Shown here: in pieces, positions 1 through 10,950 of the stretch
Numbering within the stretch: position 1 is the stretch's first letter
Layout: every line of letters starts with the position of its first letter
NCBI RefSeq assembly: GCF_019649055.1
Contig: NW_026570224.1
Coordinates: 62,001 to 126,000 of the forward strand
Length of the DNA stretch: 64,000 nucleotides
Origin: Paramacrobiotus metropolitanus
Taxonomy: Eukaryota; Tardigrada; Eutardigrada; Parachela; Macrobiotidae
Direction of reading: 5' to 3'
Translations under genes and position numbers: made by a program
The notes under the pieces: model-generated
The model's database searches: none
What the model was told of the DNA's origin: nothing
What the model saw: the letters and a program-made list of their open reading frames with translations, nothing else

Positions 1-481
1 ACCAGACCTGGGCAGTTATAGAAAACTGACCCAAAGTTAGAGTTAAAAGTTACAGGGAGCGTGCGAAAGCGAAGGGTTTCGCACATGTACACGAATTTGG
101 TACCATGTACAGTGTGTACAGTCTACGTATTAGGTCACTTCCCCTAGAGAAAATTATAAATTGCTTTATTATTAATTTTTACAGACGCCGTGTTGAGTAT
201 AAGATGTACAGCAAAGTCATTTACTTATTAATTTTTAACTGCTTCTAATGATCGATGACTTATTTATAACTTAACTCAGTATTTAACTTTACCTGGTACC
301 CCACGGCAGGATGGTAGAGACTTTGGTTGTTTTTTATTGTTTAAGTGTTAACTGTAATGTAGTGTTTCCGCTCTTGCACTTGCTGTTATTCTGAGAGCTG
401 TTGCCTAATGTATACAAAAGTCAGTACTCTAGGCTCCTGCGAATTATACAATAATTAAAGATGTAACGCTTTTCATCGCAG
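1..481. other. Region upstream of the tubulin acetyltransferase-like gene
   Basis: No gene is supported here. The stretch is AT-rich and may hold the promoter and further 5' exons of the gene that begins around 482, because the family normally has about 50-90 residues ahead of the first exon I can place. I could not pick those exons out. Confidence 0.4.
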
Positions 482-1438
482 TCGCAGCACTTGCAATTCC
501 CCACGACAACCTTCGACACGTTCCACAATTCTGGACAACGAATCTACGTCACCAAGTTTCCTAATATTTATAAGTCAGCATAAAATTATTAAGTTCTATT
601 TCTTCTTCTGTGTACAACTACGCCAAGTGTTGTAAATTAAGCGGTTCCGGTGTAGACTCAAAGGAGCCATCATGGCCTTTGCGCGAATCGGCTGGAAGAC
701 ACTCCTACTGGAGGACTGCGACGGTTTCACGGTGAAGAAGGACATGATGGTCCTCTACGACATCCACGTTGCGTCCTGCAGTAGGCGGAAAGGTCAAGCC
801 AAGAAACTTTTAGATTTCATATTTGCGGTACGTAAATAAAGCCTATATAAAACCATAACTAAAAAACGCCTGAAGAAAGAACGCAAGGTATCTTTCGAAT
901 TCGACATACAACTAAAAACATTTACATTGCAGCATGAGCGTATCCAACCATGGGAACTGGTCATCGACCAGCCGACAGCCGCGCTGCTGAAATTCTTCGA
1001 TAAGCATTATTATCTTCGAGAGTTCGTTCCTCAGATCCAAGGACGATACGTCGTCTGGAAGCGATACTTTAAGGAAATACACCCAACACGCACCAGCGGT
1101 GGTAGGAGCTAAATTAAAAAGGTTAGTATCGAACGTATCACCCTCAATTTAATACTTTTGCAGTTAAACTAGAACCCCAGCGCCAAACATACACCCGCAA
1201 CGTACGAGATTACCTAGGTGGACCGTGGCCGGTACGGCATTTTCCCGGGGATACTTTGCAAAAGCATAGCTACATAAACTGGCACCCGCCCACCTGTGCG
1301 GCACTGTCCAACGATCTAGAATTCTTAACGTCCAAGCAGCAACGAACGCACGGGATGCTATGCAACAACCACGTGGAGAGGGAAGTTAACCGCCGTATGG
1401 CCGACGGGTGGCGGTGGCATCCAACGGCCTTCTGGTAA
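482..1438 (+). CDS. Alpha-tubulin N-acetyltransferase-like protein (MEC-17/ATAT1 family), 5' end uncertain
   Basis: The family transfers acetyl from acetyl-CoA to lysine 40 of alpha-tubulin inside microtubules. Visible exons are about 656-827, 933-1101 and 1164-1438, with matching phases; a tentative earlier exon is 482-573. The reading KGAIMAFARIGWKTLLL matches the family stretch KGAIIGFIKVGYKKLFV. SRRKGQAKKLL fits the acetyl-CoA loop, LVIDQPTAALLKFFDKHY matches LAIDRPSQKLLKFLNKHY, and FVPQIQGRYVVWKRYF matches TVPQVNNFVIFEGFF. The aspartate equivalent to human D157 is present (IDQP), but the arginine after it is glutamine, and the position of human C120 appears to be valine, so activity may be changed. 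The last exon (GGPWPVRHFPGDTLQKH to HPTAFW, then stop) is less conserved. Because the family tail is disordered, I cannot exclude further exons that once lay beyond the Polinton insertion. Family assignment is firm; gene limits are not. Confidence 0.75.
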
Positions 1439-1470
1439 CCTGACGCTTTCCAAAGGAGACGGTTTATGCA

Positions 1471-1476
1471 GTCACC
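1471..1476. repeat. Left 6-bp target-site duplication (GTCACC) of the Polinton
   Basis: GTCACC directly precedes the left end of the element and is repeated directly after its right end at 21983-21988. Six-bp duplications are characteristic of Polinton integration. Confidence 0.93.
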
Positions 1477-1705
1477 AGAAGAGAAGTAGTAGAACCAGCG
1501 GTTTGATGGTAGTACACATAGCGGGCTCTCCTATTGGTCGGTTTAGCCTAAGTACCGCCCCCTATAGTCTAGGGTATACAAATAGCGGAATATGGTCTGT
1601 ACACTGTACTGTATATACAAATAGCGTACAAATCAGCCTGATCTGATGGTGTGTACGAATAGCGTACAGTCCATGTACTGTGTACAATAGCGTATTGGTC
1701 GGTTT
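1477..1705 (+). repeat. Left terminal inverted repeat of the Polinton
   Basis: The 229 bp are the reverse complement of 21754-21982. They are built from short sub-repeats around GTACGAATAGCGTAC and TTGGTCGGTTTAGCCT. Similarity continues weakly inward to about 1760. Confidence 0.95.
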
Positions 1706-1811
1706 GATCTGTATACCGCCCATAATGCACCGCGTACAACAGTGTATTGGCTGACATTATATTACGATGCCACTTTAAACCAGATGTGCAGTGACTTGTG
1801 ATCAAGTGCAC

Positions 1812-2270
1812 AGGTCAAACTTTCCAAGTCATCATTCTTAGTTTTCACTTCTGTAAGTCACCATCTAAGGAATTATATCTGCAGCACTACAACTGGATTA
1901 ACGTGCGTGATCGTGTGCTATCATTATGAAAGTTGTTTTGCTGGAAACTGCAAAGATCGTTTGCACGTTTGAAAGGGTTTTATTTTAATGTTATCATTGT
2001 TGATGTCCGCGTTTTGTTAATTTTGCACTCGGATCGGTACTGATTTTGGACTATTTCTCATCTTGTACTGATTGACTGGCACGGAACAGCACGTGTTAGT
2101 GCTGGCGGAGTAGAGAAGTGTCCGCATTCTGGAGGGCTCCATACGGTAAGTGAATGTGTACGTGTTAAGTACTTTTTTTCCGCACTTTCTCATAGTTTTC
2201 ATCCCTGCATACATTTAGTTACACCAAGTTATACCTTCTTTGCGTCGTTCACAAATTCTTTCTTTGAGAT
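1812..2270. other. Polinton left-end non-coding stretch
   Basis: No gene with recognisable features is seen between the left repeat and the internal repeat blocks. It may hold the promoter or leader of the first Polinton transcript. Confidence 0.4.
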
Positions 2271-2690
2271 TCTCTCTGTTTAATTACTGTCTCTCCTTCA
2301 ACTTTGACGCGACAATCTCAAAATTCTTATTGTGCTACGAAGTGCATGGCGCCGCACCAGGTGCATTCTCACTTTCGCTTCTTTACTTTCCCACGTGCTT
2401 TATATGACAATCTCAACATTCCAGCTGCCTAATTATCTGTCCTGTGACTCTGACGCGACATTCTCAAGTTTCTTTCATGCTTGACGCGACATTTTCAAGA
2501 TTCCTATTGTCTTACCGTCTTGCTTGGCGCCACGCCAGGTGCATTCTCACAATCCTTACCACATGCTGCATAACATTCCACCTGTCTGATTCCTGTCTGT
2601 CCTTGAACTGTGCCTTGACATTCTGAGATTTTCTTGCTCGACACGAGATTCTCAACTTTCCTACATGTTTGACGTGAAAACTGAGTCGCT
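2270..2690. repeat. Degenerate short tandem repeat inside the Polinton
   Basis: A loose repeat built on TGACGCGACATTCTCAAG recurs about six to eight times, together with two copies of a longer piece containing GGCGCC..GCCAGGTGCATTCTCAC (near 2348 and 2525). No coding capacity is evident. Confidence 0.6.
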
Positions 2691-2699
2691 ACTGATGGT

Positions 2700-3285
2700 G
2701 CATGCAATTTTTTTGAGATGATAAAACATGGTTAAACTTCATCGGGCGCCACATTTTAGATGATAACACATGGTGCAACTTCATCGGGTAGAGCTTCTGA
2801 AATGATTTTTTTTGTTTTTTTTTGTTTTTTTTTGTTTTGTTTTTTTTTGCGAAACATGCAACACATGGTGCAACTTCATCGAGTGCAACTTGCACAACTT
2901 TCTAGATGATAACACATGGTTCAGCTTCATCGAGTGCAACTTTTTTTTTTTTTTGCGAAACATGTAACACATGGTGCAACTTCATCGGGTAGAGCTTCTG
3001 AGATGATAACACATGGTTCAGCTTCATCGAGTGCAACCTTTTTTTTTTTTTGCGAAACATGCAACACATGGTGCAACTTCATCGGGTAGAGCTTCTGAAA
3101 TGATTTTTTTTTTTTTTTTTTGGTTTTTTTTTTTTGGCGAAACATGCAACACATGGTGCAACTTCATCGGGTAGAGCTTCTGAGATGATAACACATGGTT
3201 CAGCTTCATCGAGTGCAACTTGCACAACTTTCTAGATGATAACAGATGGTTCAACTTCATCGGGCGCAATTTTTGTTTTTTTTTT
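2700..3285. repeat. Minisatellite with poly-T tracts inside the Polinton
   Basis: About a dozen copies of a 35-45 bp unit centred on ACACATGGTGCAACTTCATC alternate in two variants (GGGTAGAGCTTCTGA and GAGTGCAACTT). They are broken up by T-runs of 8-20 bases. Open frames across it are by-products of the repeat and are not genes. Confidence 0.9.
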
Positions 3286-3315
3286 TGACATTGTGTTTTG
3301 TAACCACAGGCCAAT

Positions 3316-4457
3316 ATGGGACGATGCAAGCAAGTTCCGGTACGAAACCGGAGTCGCAGAACGGTTTTTCTAGATAAAGAAAAGTCGCCAATCCTTTCAA
3401 CACCGAGACCGTCTACTTCAATTACTGGACAATGTCCAAGATGCGGAACCATGGTTTCCAAGCCTATAAGTGCCCACATCTTGCAACACTGCTCGTATCT
3501 TTCCAAGTGTTTCAAAGAATTTGCAGAAAAAGAAAGTTCTGCGGCTAAACGGGCTGTGGATGCGCTTGAAACGCTGCACTATCCTGGAAAACGGTTTGTT
3601 AAGCAGTTGGATAAAGTGACCAGTGCCTTGGCTCATGGTTCAGGTGTTCGCGTGGCGAGAACATTCCGTGCTGACCAATACAATCGCTATATGACCGACA
3701 GGGATTTTACCGACTCTTGGTCGCTCAGCAATCTTGCTGCATCGCTGGACTGCGTCAACTTGAAAAGTCTTCTTCAGATGCTTGCAACGAAAGGCAGCTT
3801 CTTGATTCCTGTGTCAACAACAAACAAGCAAATGCACAAAGATCTTATCTCTCTTGTGTCCGTGATGGTGCTACTCAATAACGGTAAAGATTTGTTTCTG
3901 AATTTCAATAATGTCATGTCATGTCATGTCTTTCGTAGGCCCAGAAATAAAAATCATGTTCTTCAATCCAAGTGGCAAGAAGTGCTCGTCCAAATTCATT
4001 GGCCGCGCCTTCATCGAAGCTGTTCTGGATGAGTCTAAGCCGTACCCTGAGTTGTATAACTTCTTCCATCATCAATGGCCGGAGATACCTAAAGACTTTC
4101 AGCACCTGCTGCCTGACAGCGTACAACATGGTGCAACATTGTTCAGTGAAGCATGCACGCACTTGTCTCGTTATTTTATCAACACCACTTTGGAAAAGGT
4201 AAGAATCGATATTTTCTTTCTTTATTCACTTTTCAATTATGATTTCTGTACAGGTTGTTTCTGGCCAAGATATACGATTTGCCATGCGTGACACAGCTGT
4301 CGAAATACAGCTGTTCGGTTGGCAAATTATTTATTCCCGTCATACAACGTTGGAAAAGAGCAATGCCCTGCGTAACCAGATTCAAAAACAAATTGGCTGC
4401 CACTACATTCTAAATTTGGCCACAGATCTTAGGTATGGCACAGAATTCTACGTGTAA
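3316..4457 (+). CDS. Uncharacterised Polinton protein with a zinc-finger-like motif
   Basis: This is the first gene of the element, just after the minisatellite. Its N-terminal part is basic and carries CPRCGTMVSKPISAHILQHC (residues about 41-60), which has the C2-H-C spacing of a zinc-binding finger. The rest looks globular. Coding signal continues to about 4457 in blocks that may be separated by introns. I do not recognise the family. Its place directly upstream of the DNA polymerase would suit a replication or DNA-binding accessory protein; that is inference only. Confidence 0.55.
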
Positions 4458-4541
4458 GCAGTACTCTAGCTAATCAAGGGCTTCTTTTGTAGTTCTGAGC
4501 CTTCAACATTGAATAAAGTGGATACTAACTACATTGCTGCC

Positions 4542-7500
4542 ATGGATCATGATCTCATGGATACCGACAACGACTTTGACGACTACGGATATAATTTCGG
4601 CCAATTCTTCAATCCTTATTCACCGCCTGGTAGTCCATTCAACTGGTCACAAGTCTACACACCACCGCAATCGCCAGCCACACAATCCGATGAAACGCAT
4701 GAACCCATGGAAGTTACTGTGGAAAACTTCCTGGATGTGGATGAAAATGTTCAGGCAGGTGGTGCAGAGCCGATGGATGTCGACGTGCAAGACAACGACG
4801 ACGATGTGGAAGAAGCTATTGTTGCGAATCATGTTCCTTCCCAGGAATTACTCAGCCAACCTGTTCAGAATGTCAACGTTCCTGAGTCAGACCAATCCTT
4901 ACCGTCGGAATCGGACTGGTCCAAAGTTTTTACGCTCCAGAAGATAAGTCACAATCACAACAAAAAGTTCAACCATCATCAGTATTTCTACAGCCTCAAA
5001 ATCAAGTCTTTGCCGCAAGAGTTTGATACAGTAACGTCATTGGAAGCCCTGCCTGAAGTGTTTAAAGCAGTTTGGAAAGCCTGTTCTAAAGATTTCCAGC
5101 CGGACGACGCTGTCTGCCTAACACTGTTCACCCGGACTATGGAAAATCCCATGCATTTAAAAATGCAGTTCTTCAATAATTTTAATTCGCGCGACCTGAC
5201 GGAGATGGTAATGAAGATCAACTCAGGTGGACTTTTCTGTATCGATGATTCTCTACGGCTCGTTATTCAACGTACGGTCATTCCCGCTGGTGGTGCTGCT
5301 AAGCGCAAGCATATTCACTCAACCCACGATCGGAAACGATTTGCGACTTCAATTGTGCAAGTTGATGTCGGTTATAATCTGTGTTTGCCAGCATGCCTTG
5401 TGCTTGGACGGTTCTATCACGATCCTGCAAAGAACACACGGAACTGGAAGCAACTGACTGATAGACGAGATAAGAAACTACAAGGACTTGCAGCGGATTT
5501 GGTGGAAGAAGCTGGACTTACTGTCGGAACCAAGTTTTCCTTAAACGACATTGAACGATTCCAAACAACTGTCCTTAAGGAGTTCCAGATCAAAGTTGTT
5601 GGAGCCGAACAAGGTAACATCATTATTGCCAGGTGTCCCGAAAGGCAGGGTAAGCTGAAAACCATCTATCTTCTGTACGAGAATGGCCAATTTGATCTGA
5701 TAACCAGTCCATCCGGATTCCATCGACGTGGTTATTACTGTGAGTTGTGTGACAAGCCGTACGTTCAGAAAGAAAAACATCGATGCCAAGGCAAATGTCT
5801 CAAGTGTTATCGCCCGAAAGAAATCTGTACCGAGCCAGAGGCATCCAGCAGGATTCTGTGCCAAGATTGCAATCGCGAGTTCAACAATGACACCTGCTTT
5901 GATCTTCACAAGAAAGAACGCAAAAACGGGCGGCCATATTGCACAGAATTGTTTATCTGCCCGAAATGTGGAGTGTTTGTCAGTTTGCTTAATCGTAAGA
6001 CCAAGAAGCACGAATGTGGTGAAATGTATTGTCACCCGTGCCAGGATTGGGTAGATCAAGCGACTCACAAGTGCTACCTTAAACCTTTAGAGCCTCGTGT
6101 TCATGGATCAAGTTCGAATTACATCTTTTTCGATTACGAGACTTACGTGGACGCGGAAGGAATTCATAGACCTTGTTATGTCGTCGCACAATACACGAGT
6201 GGAGAAGAGTTTCGCTTTCCTCCAGATAATGTGTTCATGACCGGTTATGATGTTCAGAAAGAATTTGGCCAATGGGTATATTCAGAGAAACACCGAGGAT
6301 ACACATTGATTGCACACAACTTTCGCGGTTACGACGGACACTTCCTACTTTTGTATCTTCTGGAAAACAATCTCAAAGGAGTTGAAGTCATACGACGCGG
6401 CAGTCAACTTCTTGATCTCCGTTACCCGGCTTTGGAAATCAAGGCGCGCGACACTCTTAACTTTGTCATGACGAAACTATCCAATTTTCCGAAAGCTGTT
6501 GGTCTGACCGATTGCGAATCCAAAGGCGATTTCCCTCATCGCTTTAACAAGCCGGAAAACTGGGACAAAGTGCTTCCGTTTCCCGATGTCGATGAATACA
6601 TAGTAGACGGCTTGAAGCGAGCGGATCGGAGAAAGTTTGAACAGTGGCATGCCGAAGAAAAAGAAAAGAAAGGTATGGCTGGTGCCTTTTTTTTTTTTTT
6701 TTTTTAAATGCAATTCATGTTTTAAAGGGGTTTTCAATTTTCGACTGGAAATGGCCGACTACTGTGCAAGGGACGTTACCATACTGCGGAAATGTGCTCT
6801 TCAGTTCCGTGAAAATTTCGTCAACATGACCAACGTCGATCCGTTTCAAAACGTTACCATTGCGTCTGCCTGTCAAACGTATTACAAGACCAAGCTGCTA
6901 AAAGCTAAAGAAATTGCCGTGATTTCCGCAAACGGTTATCAGCCGAATCGAAAGACAAGCGCGGAAGCAACGCAGTGGCTTGAATGGACCAGCATGAGTC
7001 ATCGGAACATCGAGCATGGTAGGAACGGTAAAGAACGGAAAATCAATCGCTACTTTGTAGATGGATTTGATCCGGACACTAAAACAGTTTACGAATACAA
7101 CGGCTGCGTACATCACGGACACCCGGAATGCACCAATGAAGATGACCGGGCACCGTTCTCCTTGAAGAAAATGTCAGAAGTGTACGAGCAGTGGATACGT
7201 AAGAAACTTTTTCTGGAAGGGATGGGTTATGATGTGGAAGAGAAGTGGTCTTGCGAGTGGCTACGTGAAAGAAAAGATCCGGATATACAGCAATTCCTCT
7301 TGAACCAGAATCTACGTGATCCACTGCAGCCGCGTGAAGCCTTCAAAGGTGGCCGTACCAACGCTTCATGTTTGTTCAGAGAAGTCCAAGAAGATGAGCA
7401 AATTCTACATTACGACATCGTCTCCTTGTACCCGTTCGTCAACAAGAAAGCTGAGTATCCGATCGGGCATCCGAAGATCATCGTGACTAACTTCAAGCCC

Positions 7501-8756
7501 GTAACGGAATATTTTGGCTTGGTCAAATGCAAAGTTCTGCCGCCTGCACGAATTCGATATCCTGTGTTGCCTGCCACCTTCAACGGTAAACTTGTGTTCA
7601 CATTATGCCGAACTTGTGCTGAAAACGGCATAAATGACTACTGTTCGCATTCCGATGAGGAAAGAAGTTTCGAAGGAGTATTTTGCACTCCGGAATTGCA
7701 CATGGCGCTGCGACAGGGTTATCAAGTGCAGGAAATCTACGAAGTTTGGCACTGGAGCGAAAAGCGTGCGGGCCTATTTCAAGAATATGTGGACAAATTC
7801 CTGAAGGAAAAGTTGGAAGCAAGTGGATTCCCCGCCGGCTGTACAACGCAACGTCAAAAAGAGTTGTATGTTCAAGAAGTTGCCTTGCGCGATGGAATTC
7901 TCCTAGACATTAATCGCATTGAAGATAACCCCGCAAGACGTGCAGTTGCCAAGTTGATGTTAAATTCATTTTGGGGCAAGTTTGGACAAAGAGACAACTT
8001 ACAGCAGACGGTGTTCATCTACTCCGTGAAGCAGTATCTGGATTTAGTCAGATCCAAATCTGTTGATATACAGAGCGTTCACGCCGTGACTCCAGAGTGC
8101 ATGATGGTTACTTACTCGCAGAAAGATGACTACAACGAAGGCAGCAACTGTGCCAATCTTGCCATTGCCGCTTTCACTACCAGCCATGCCCGCATTCAGT
8201 TGTTTAAGACCATGGCCAAGCTTGGACCGCGCCTTTTGTATTTTGACACCGACTCTGTCATTTTGTTCACAAAGAAGGCAAATGGCTTCCTGAAGTCGGT
8301 AATGGACTTGGTCAATGGAGCAGCGAGTTGAAACCAGACGAACATATTGTGCGCTTTGTCTCCTGCGGTCCCAAAGTCTACAGCTATGAAACAAACACCG
8401 GTCGAATTCAGCTGAAAGTTAAAGGCATGACTCAGAACGGGTACACGGAAGATGTCTTGAACGATGATCTGCAGCGCACTGGAGAGAAACTTGACTTTGA
8501 CAAGTTGACCGAAATCCTGAAAGGCGCTACGATGCCGGTACGTATCAGTTATGTTATTATTCTTCTTTTACTTCTTATTGATTCCAGTGGTTTAACACAG
8601 GTTGTGTACCCTGAGTACATCAAGCGGAACTTTAAAGCTCAAGAAATTTCCACTGTCCGGTTGAAAAAGCATCTTCGCATGGTGTACGACAAACGGGTTT
8701 TGTTGGAAGATTTCACCACAGTTCCGTACGGTTTCAAGAAGCCGGTAAGCAAGTAA
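4542..8756 (+). CDS. Polinton protein-primed DNA polymerase B (pPolB)
   Basis: It replicates the element by protein-primed synthesis from the ends. Order of parts: an acidic, low-complexity N-terminus; a region with NLCLPACLVLGRFY typical of the N-terminal part of Polinton polymerases; a cysteine-rich zinc-binding block (5740-6080) with many CxxC pairs; 3'-5' exonuclease motifs IFFDYET (Exo I), HNFRGYDGHF (Exo II) and YCARDVTIL (Exo III); then polymerase motif A DIVSLYPFVNK, motif B KLMLNSFWGKFG and motif C YFDTDSV. All catalytic acidic residues of these motifs are present. The coding region is interrupted a small number of times, in places that may be introns or damage. Start chosen at the ATG giving MDHDLMD. 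Confidence 0.93.
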
Positions 8757-8796
8757 CTGCTTAGCAGATTATAGTTCAGATGTCTATGCAAGTTAT

Positions 8797-9273
8797 ATGC
8801 TGTTCGACACACAGGATAGCACACTTGTAATTCATCATATGTACACAGGACCCGCAGCCGGCGTGATGGATTTGTATCTGGAGGATGCCACGACCATGTG
8901 GTACGAGATCAAGCGTGACTCGTACATGGGCTTTCACAAGAAGTCCAAAGCCATTACCTTCTGCAAGACGTTTTCGATCGAAGGAGACCAGCGCTTTGTA
9001 TATACGGCCATGGAATTATCTGCACCGATCGTCGCGCGTATACTGGAATGCATTTCTGACAACACTGTTCAAGAATTATTGGACTCTTCTGTTCTGAAAC
9101 GTAAGCCAATGGATCTGTTCTTGCATGGTGACGGGACTGATAACTTGAAAATAACTTTCAAAACTGGGAGATTCTTCTGCATTTACTTCTCCCAAACTAA
9201 GAACAAGCATGTGGTGAAGTTCGCGCATGATAAGTTCTCCACTATCTTTTCAACCATCCGTTCCCTCTACTGA
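8797..9273 (+). CDS. PC4-like small protein, Polinton paralogue 1
   Basis: This is one of five proteins of about 130-158 residues in the element that share a two-part layout: strands, then a short helix, repeated twice. Here the first half has WYEIKRDSYMGFHKKSK and then VYTAMELSAPIVARILECI; the second half has LKITFKTGRFFCIYF and then VKFAHDKFSTIFSTI. The pattern of an aromatic/basic hairpin followed by an amphipathic helix resembles the ssDNA-binding fold of transcription coactivator PC4, but identity is low. The start may be the ATG at 8797 or the in-frame one at 8839. It lies just after the polymerase gene and ends before a poly-A tract. Confidence 0.5.
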   Translation: MLFDTQDSTLVIHHMYTGPAAGVMDLYLEDATTMWYEIKRDSYMGFHKKSKAITFCKTFSIEGDQRFVYTAMELSAPIVARILECISDNTVQELLDSSVLKRKPMDLFLHGDGTDNLKITFKTGRFFCIYFSQTKNKHVVKFAHDKFSTIFSTIRSLY

Positions 9274-9364
9274 AAAAAAAAAAAAAAAAACCTCATCTGT
9301 TTCTGTGTTAGGTTGATCTGTCACAGACAATCTGACACGGTTGTAGTTGAGGTATCAGAGACCG

Positions 9365-10066
9365 ATGACAGATATCTTCGTGCGAGTGTTCACTGTTCTG
9401 AATTGTCAGATGCAAATGATGAATGCTATGACTAAAGGTATGCGGGAACTGAACTATCGGGTAAAAAGTCACCCATACTGTCTTACTCATTCTGAACGCT
9501 GTTTTTGTTTTTTCGCACATTATGCTAAAATGGTTGTTCCTGAGGATCTTAAGCCTACGTTTACTCACGTTCGTCGTGACTATCAAGACGACGTGGTGAT
9601 TTATAACCAGAATATGGCCGATGTGAATAAGCGCATTGAAACTTTCTTCGGGAATCTTAACCATTTTCCTGGTTTGGATATCTATTACATGGCTGACGCC
9701 GGCTTCTACCATATTGGTGAAGGCCGCTTGCATTGTTTCACTTGTGGCGTAGGACTTGAAGGCTTGCTACCGTTTGAAGATATTAACGTACATCACGCCA
9801 GATACAGCTGGTCATGCGAGCACTTGAACTATCTTGCCAGTAAGAAGTTTATCAGAAATGTGTTGGACGTCGATGAACAGTTGAGTGTATGGGCTAAAAC
9901 TCAATGGAATCGAAAAGCGCTGATATTCCGTTGCGGTTGTGATTCCGATGCCGAAGATCATTCAGATGGATCGCACGCTAATTCCGATATGGAACTGGAC
10001 ATTCTGCCGGATGATGCAGTTGTTGTGGCTGTTGGTGGAGTAGATATCTGTCCTCCATATCCTTAA
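9365..10066 (+). CDS. BIR-domain (IAP-type) protein 1 of the Polinton
   Basis: About 233 residues. The C-terminal half holds a BIR zinc fold: GFYHIGEGRLHCFTCGVGL followed by HH and SWSCEHL, giving the C-x2-C-x16-H-x6-C spacing of inhibitor-of-apoptosis domains, with the glycine and aromatic positions in place. The N-terminal half is unlike anything I recognise but has an HSERCFCFFAHYAK segment that could be a degraded second BIR. The tail is acidic (DSDAEDHSDGS). No RING finger is seen. Such proteins bind caspases or regulate cell death; for this element it may protect the host cell during replication (inference). Confidence 0.75.
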   Translation: MTDIFVRVFTVLNCQMQMMNAMTKGMRELNYRVKSHPYCLTHSERCFCFFAHYAKMVVPEDLKPTFTHVRRDYQDDVVIYNQNMADVNKRIETFFGNLNHFPGLDIYYMADAGFYHIGEGRLHCFTCGVGLEGLLPFEDINVHHARYSWSCEHLNYLASKKFIRNVLDVDEQLSVWAKTQWNRKALIFRCGCDSDAEDHSDGSHANSDMELDILPDDAVVVAVGGVDICPPYP

Positions 10067-10207
10067 TTATGCTATTCCTATGAGCAGAAGTAAATATGAC
10101 AGATGCATGTTAAGCATTATCTTGCACGGTGTTTTTATTCGATGAAAGTTCACACTTGCTTCATTTTGCACTGCTTACAGTTAACAATACTGAATTCTCC
10201 GTTTACA

Positions 10208-10639
10208 ATGGATTTCCCCGAGCTCAAGTATCAGTTTCAGGACGGAAACGTCAAGTGTTACGAGATCACCAGCAAATCTTCACTGTGGTACGATACTATC
10301 GGCAACACTGTCCTTCTGTCCCGCAGCCCTGCCTCTGATGGACTCATGACTGCCAGACAGAAGGGCATCATACTGGACTTACCCGCTATCAACAATCTTC
10401 TCCTATTGCTGAAAGAAGGAAAAATCCGACATGGTTTGGATGCAGCATGCATTGGACAATCCCCGAAGTATACACATGTTAAGGATGCTGACGATGCTGT
10501 CATCGACATCAAGTTGGCTTACCATACCGCTTTTGGACGCACGATTTCCATCTCCCTTGAAGGGGCCTCAATCATGCTGGGCTACCGGAATTTCCGAAGT
10601 GTGTGCAAGTTACTCACTCAACTCGTTCCTAAAGCTTAA
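10208..10639 (+). CDS. PC4-like small protein, Polinton paralogue 2
   Basis: 143 residues. The first half reads KCYEITSKSSLWYDTIGNTV, then ARQKGIILDLPAINNLLLLL, which is close to the PC4 pattern RKGISLNPEQWSQLKEQI. The second half reads IDIKLAYHTAFGRTISISLE, then RNFRSVCKLLTQLV, repeating the plan. This copy gave me the first hint that the family is PC4-like. The ATG at 10208 gives MDFPELKYQF; upstream in-frame codons are hydrophobic and less likely. It ends about 30 bp before a poly-A tract and the shared non-coding element at 10687. Confidence 0.55.
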   Translation: MDFPELKYQFQDGNVKCYEITSKSSLWYDTIGNTVLLSRSPASDGLMTARQKGIILDLPAINNLLLLLKEGKIRHGLDAACIGQSPKYTHVKDADDAVIDIKLAYHTAFGRTISISLEGASIMLGYRNFRSVCKLLTQLVPKA

Positions 10640-10686
10640 ATAGTTCATGTGCTGCTTAATTAAATTTTAAAAAAAAAAAAAAAAAA

Positions 10687-10762
10687 AGGGCGTTGCCCCA
10701 AATCTGCGTTATTTTTAGCTTCTCTACGGCCAAGCTGAAAGTAACGTGGTTTTGGGTAGCAC
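10687..10762 (+). promoter_or_regulatory. Shared Polinton intergenic element, copy 1
   Basis: After an A-run comes GGGCGTTGCCCC, then AAAT, an interrupted palindrome (TTAGCTTCTC.. CCAAGCTGA) and GTTTTGGG. The same order recurs at 12138 and 20219. It sits about 190 bp ahead of the TBP-like gene. A promoter or 3'-end processing role is possible; the conserved order is what is seen. Confidence 0.55.
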
Positions 10763-10950
10763 TCTGAAAACGGGAAAATTCCGGAATTCTCAAATAGGCG
10801 TAGTCTGCTTTTGGATTGGTTAACTGCGAACGGAAATTCCAACTATCGTTCAGTGGTAGGAACGATCGGGTAAAACGTATAAAATGACCATGAAGCAGGG
10901 CATCAGACATCAGTTTTAGTCCATTGTCGGTTTTCCTGCTTTGCATAAAA

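Noticed and set aside
1569-1811. Minus-strand frame in the left Polinton end
   Set aside because: It lies wholly in the terminal inverted repeat and reads its sub-repeats.
2700-3285. Regularly spaced repeats as a CRISPR array
   Set aside because: Eukaryotic context, units of varying length, T-runs instead of unique spacers, no cas genes.
2689-3515. Long minus-strand frames across the minisatellite with poly-lysine stretches
   Set aside because: They are translations of the T-runs and repeat units; no start context, no domain, and they overlap a better gene on the other strand.
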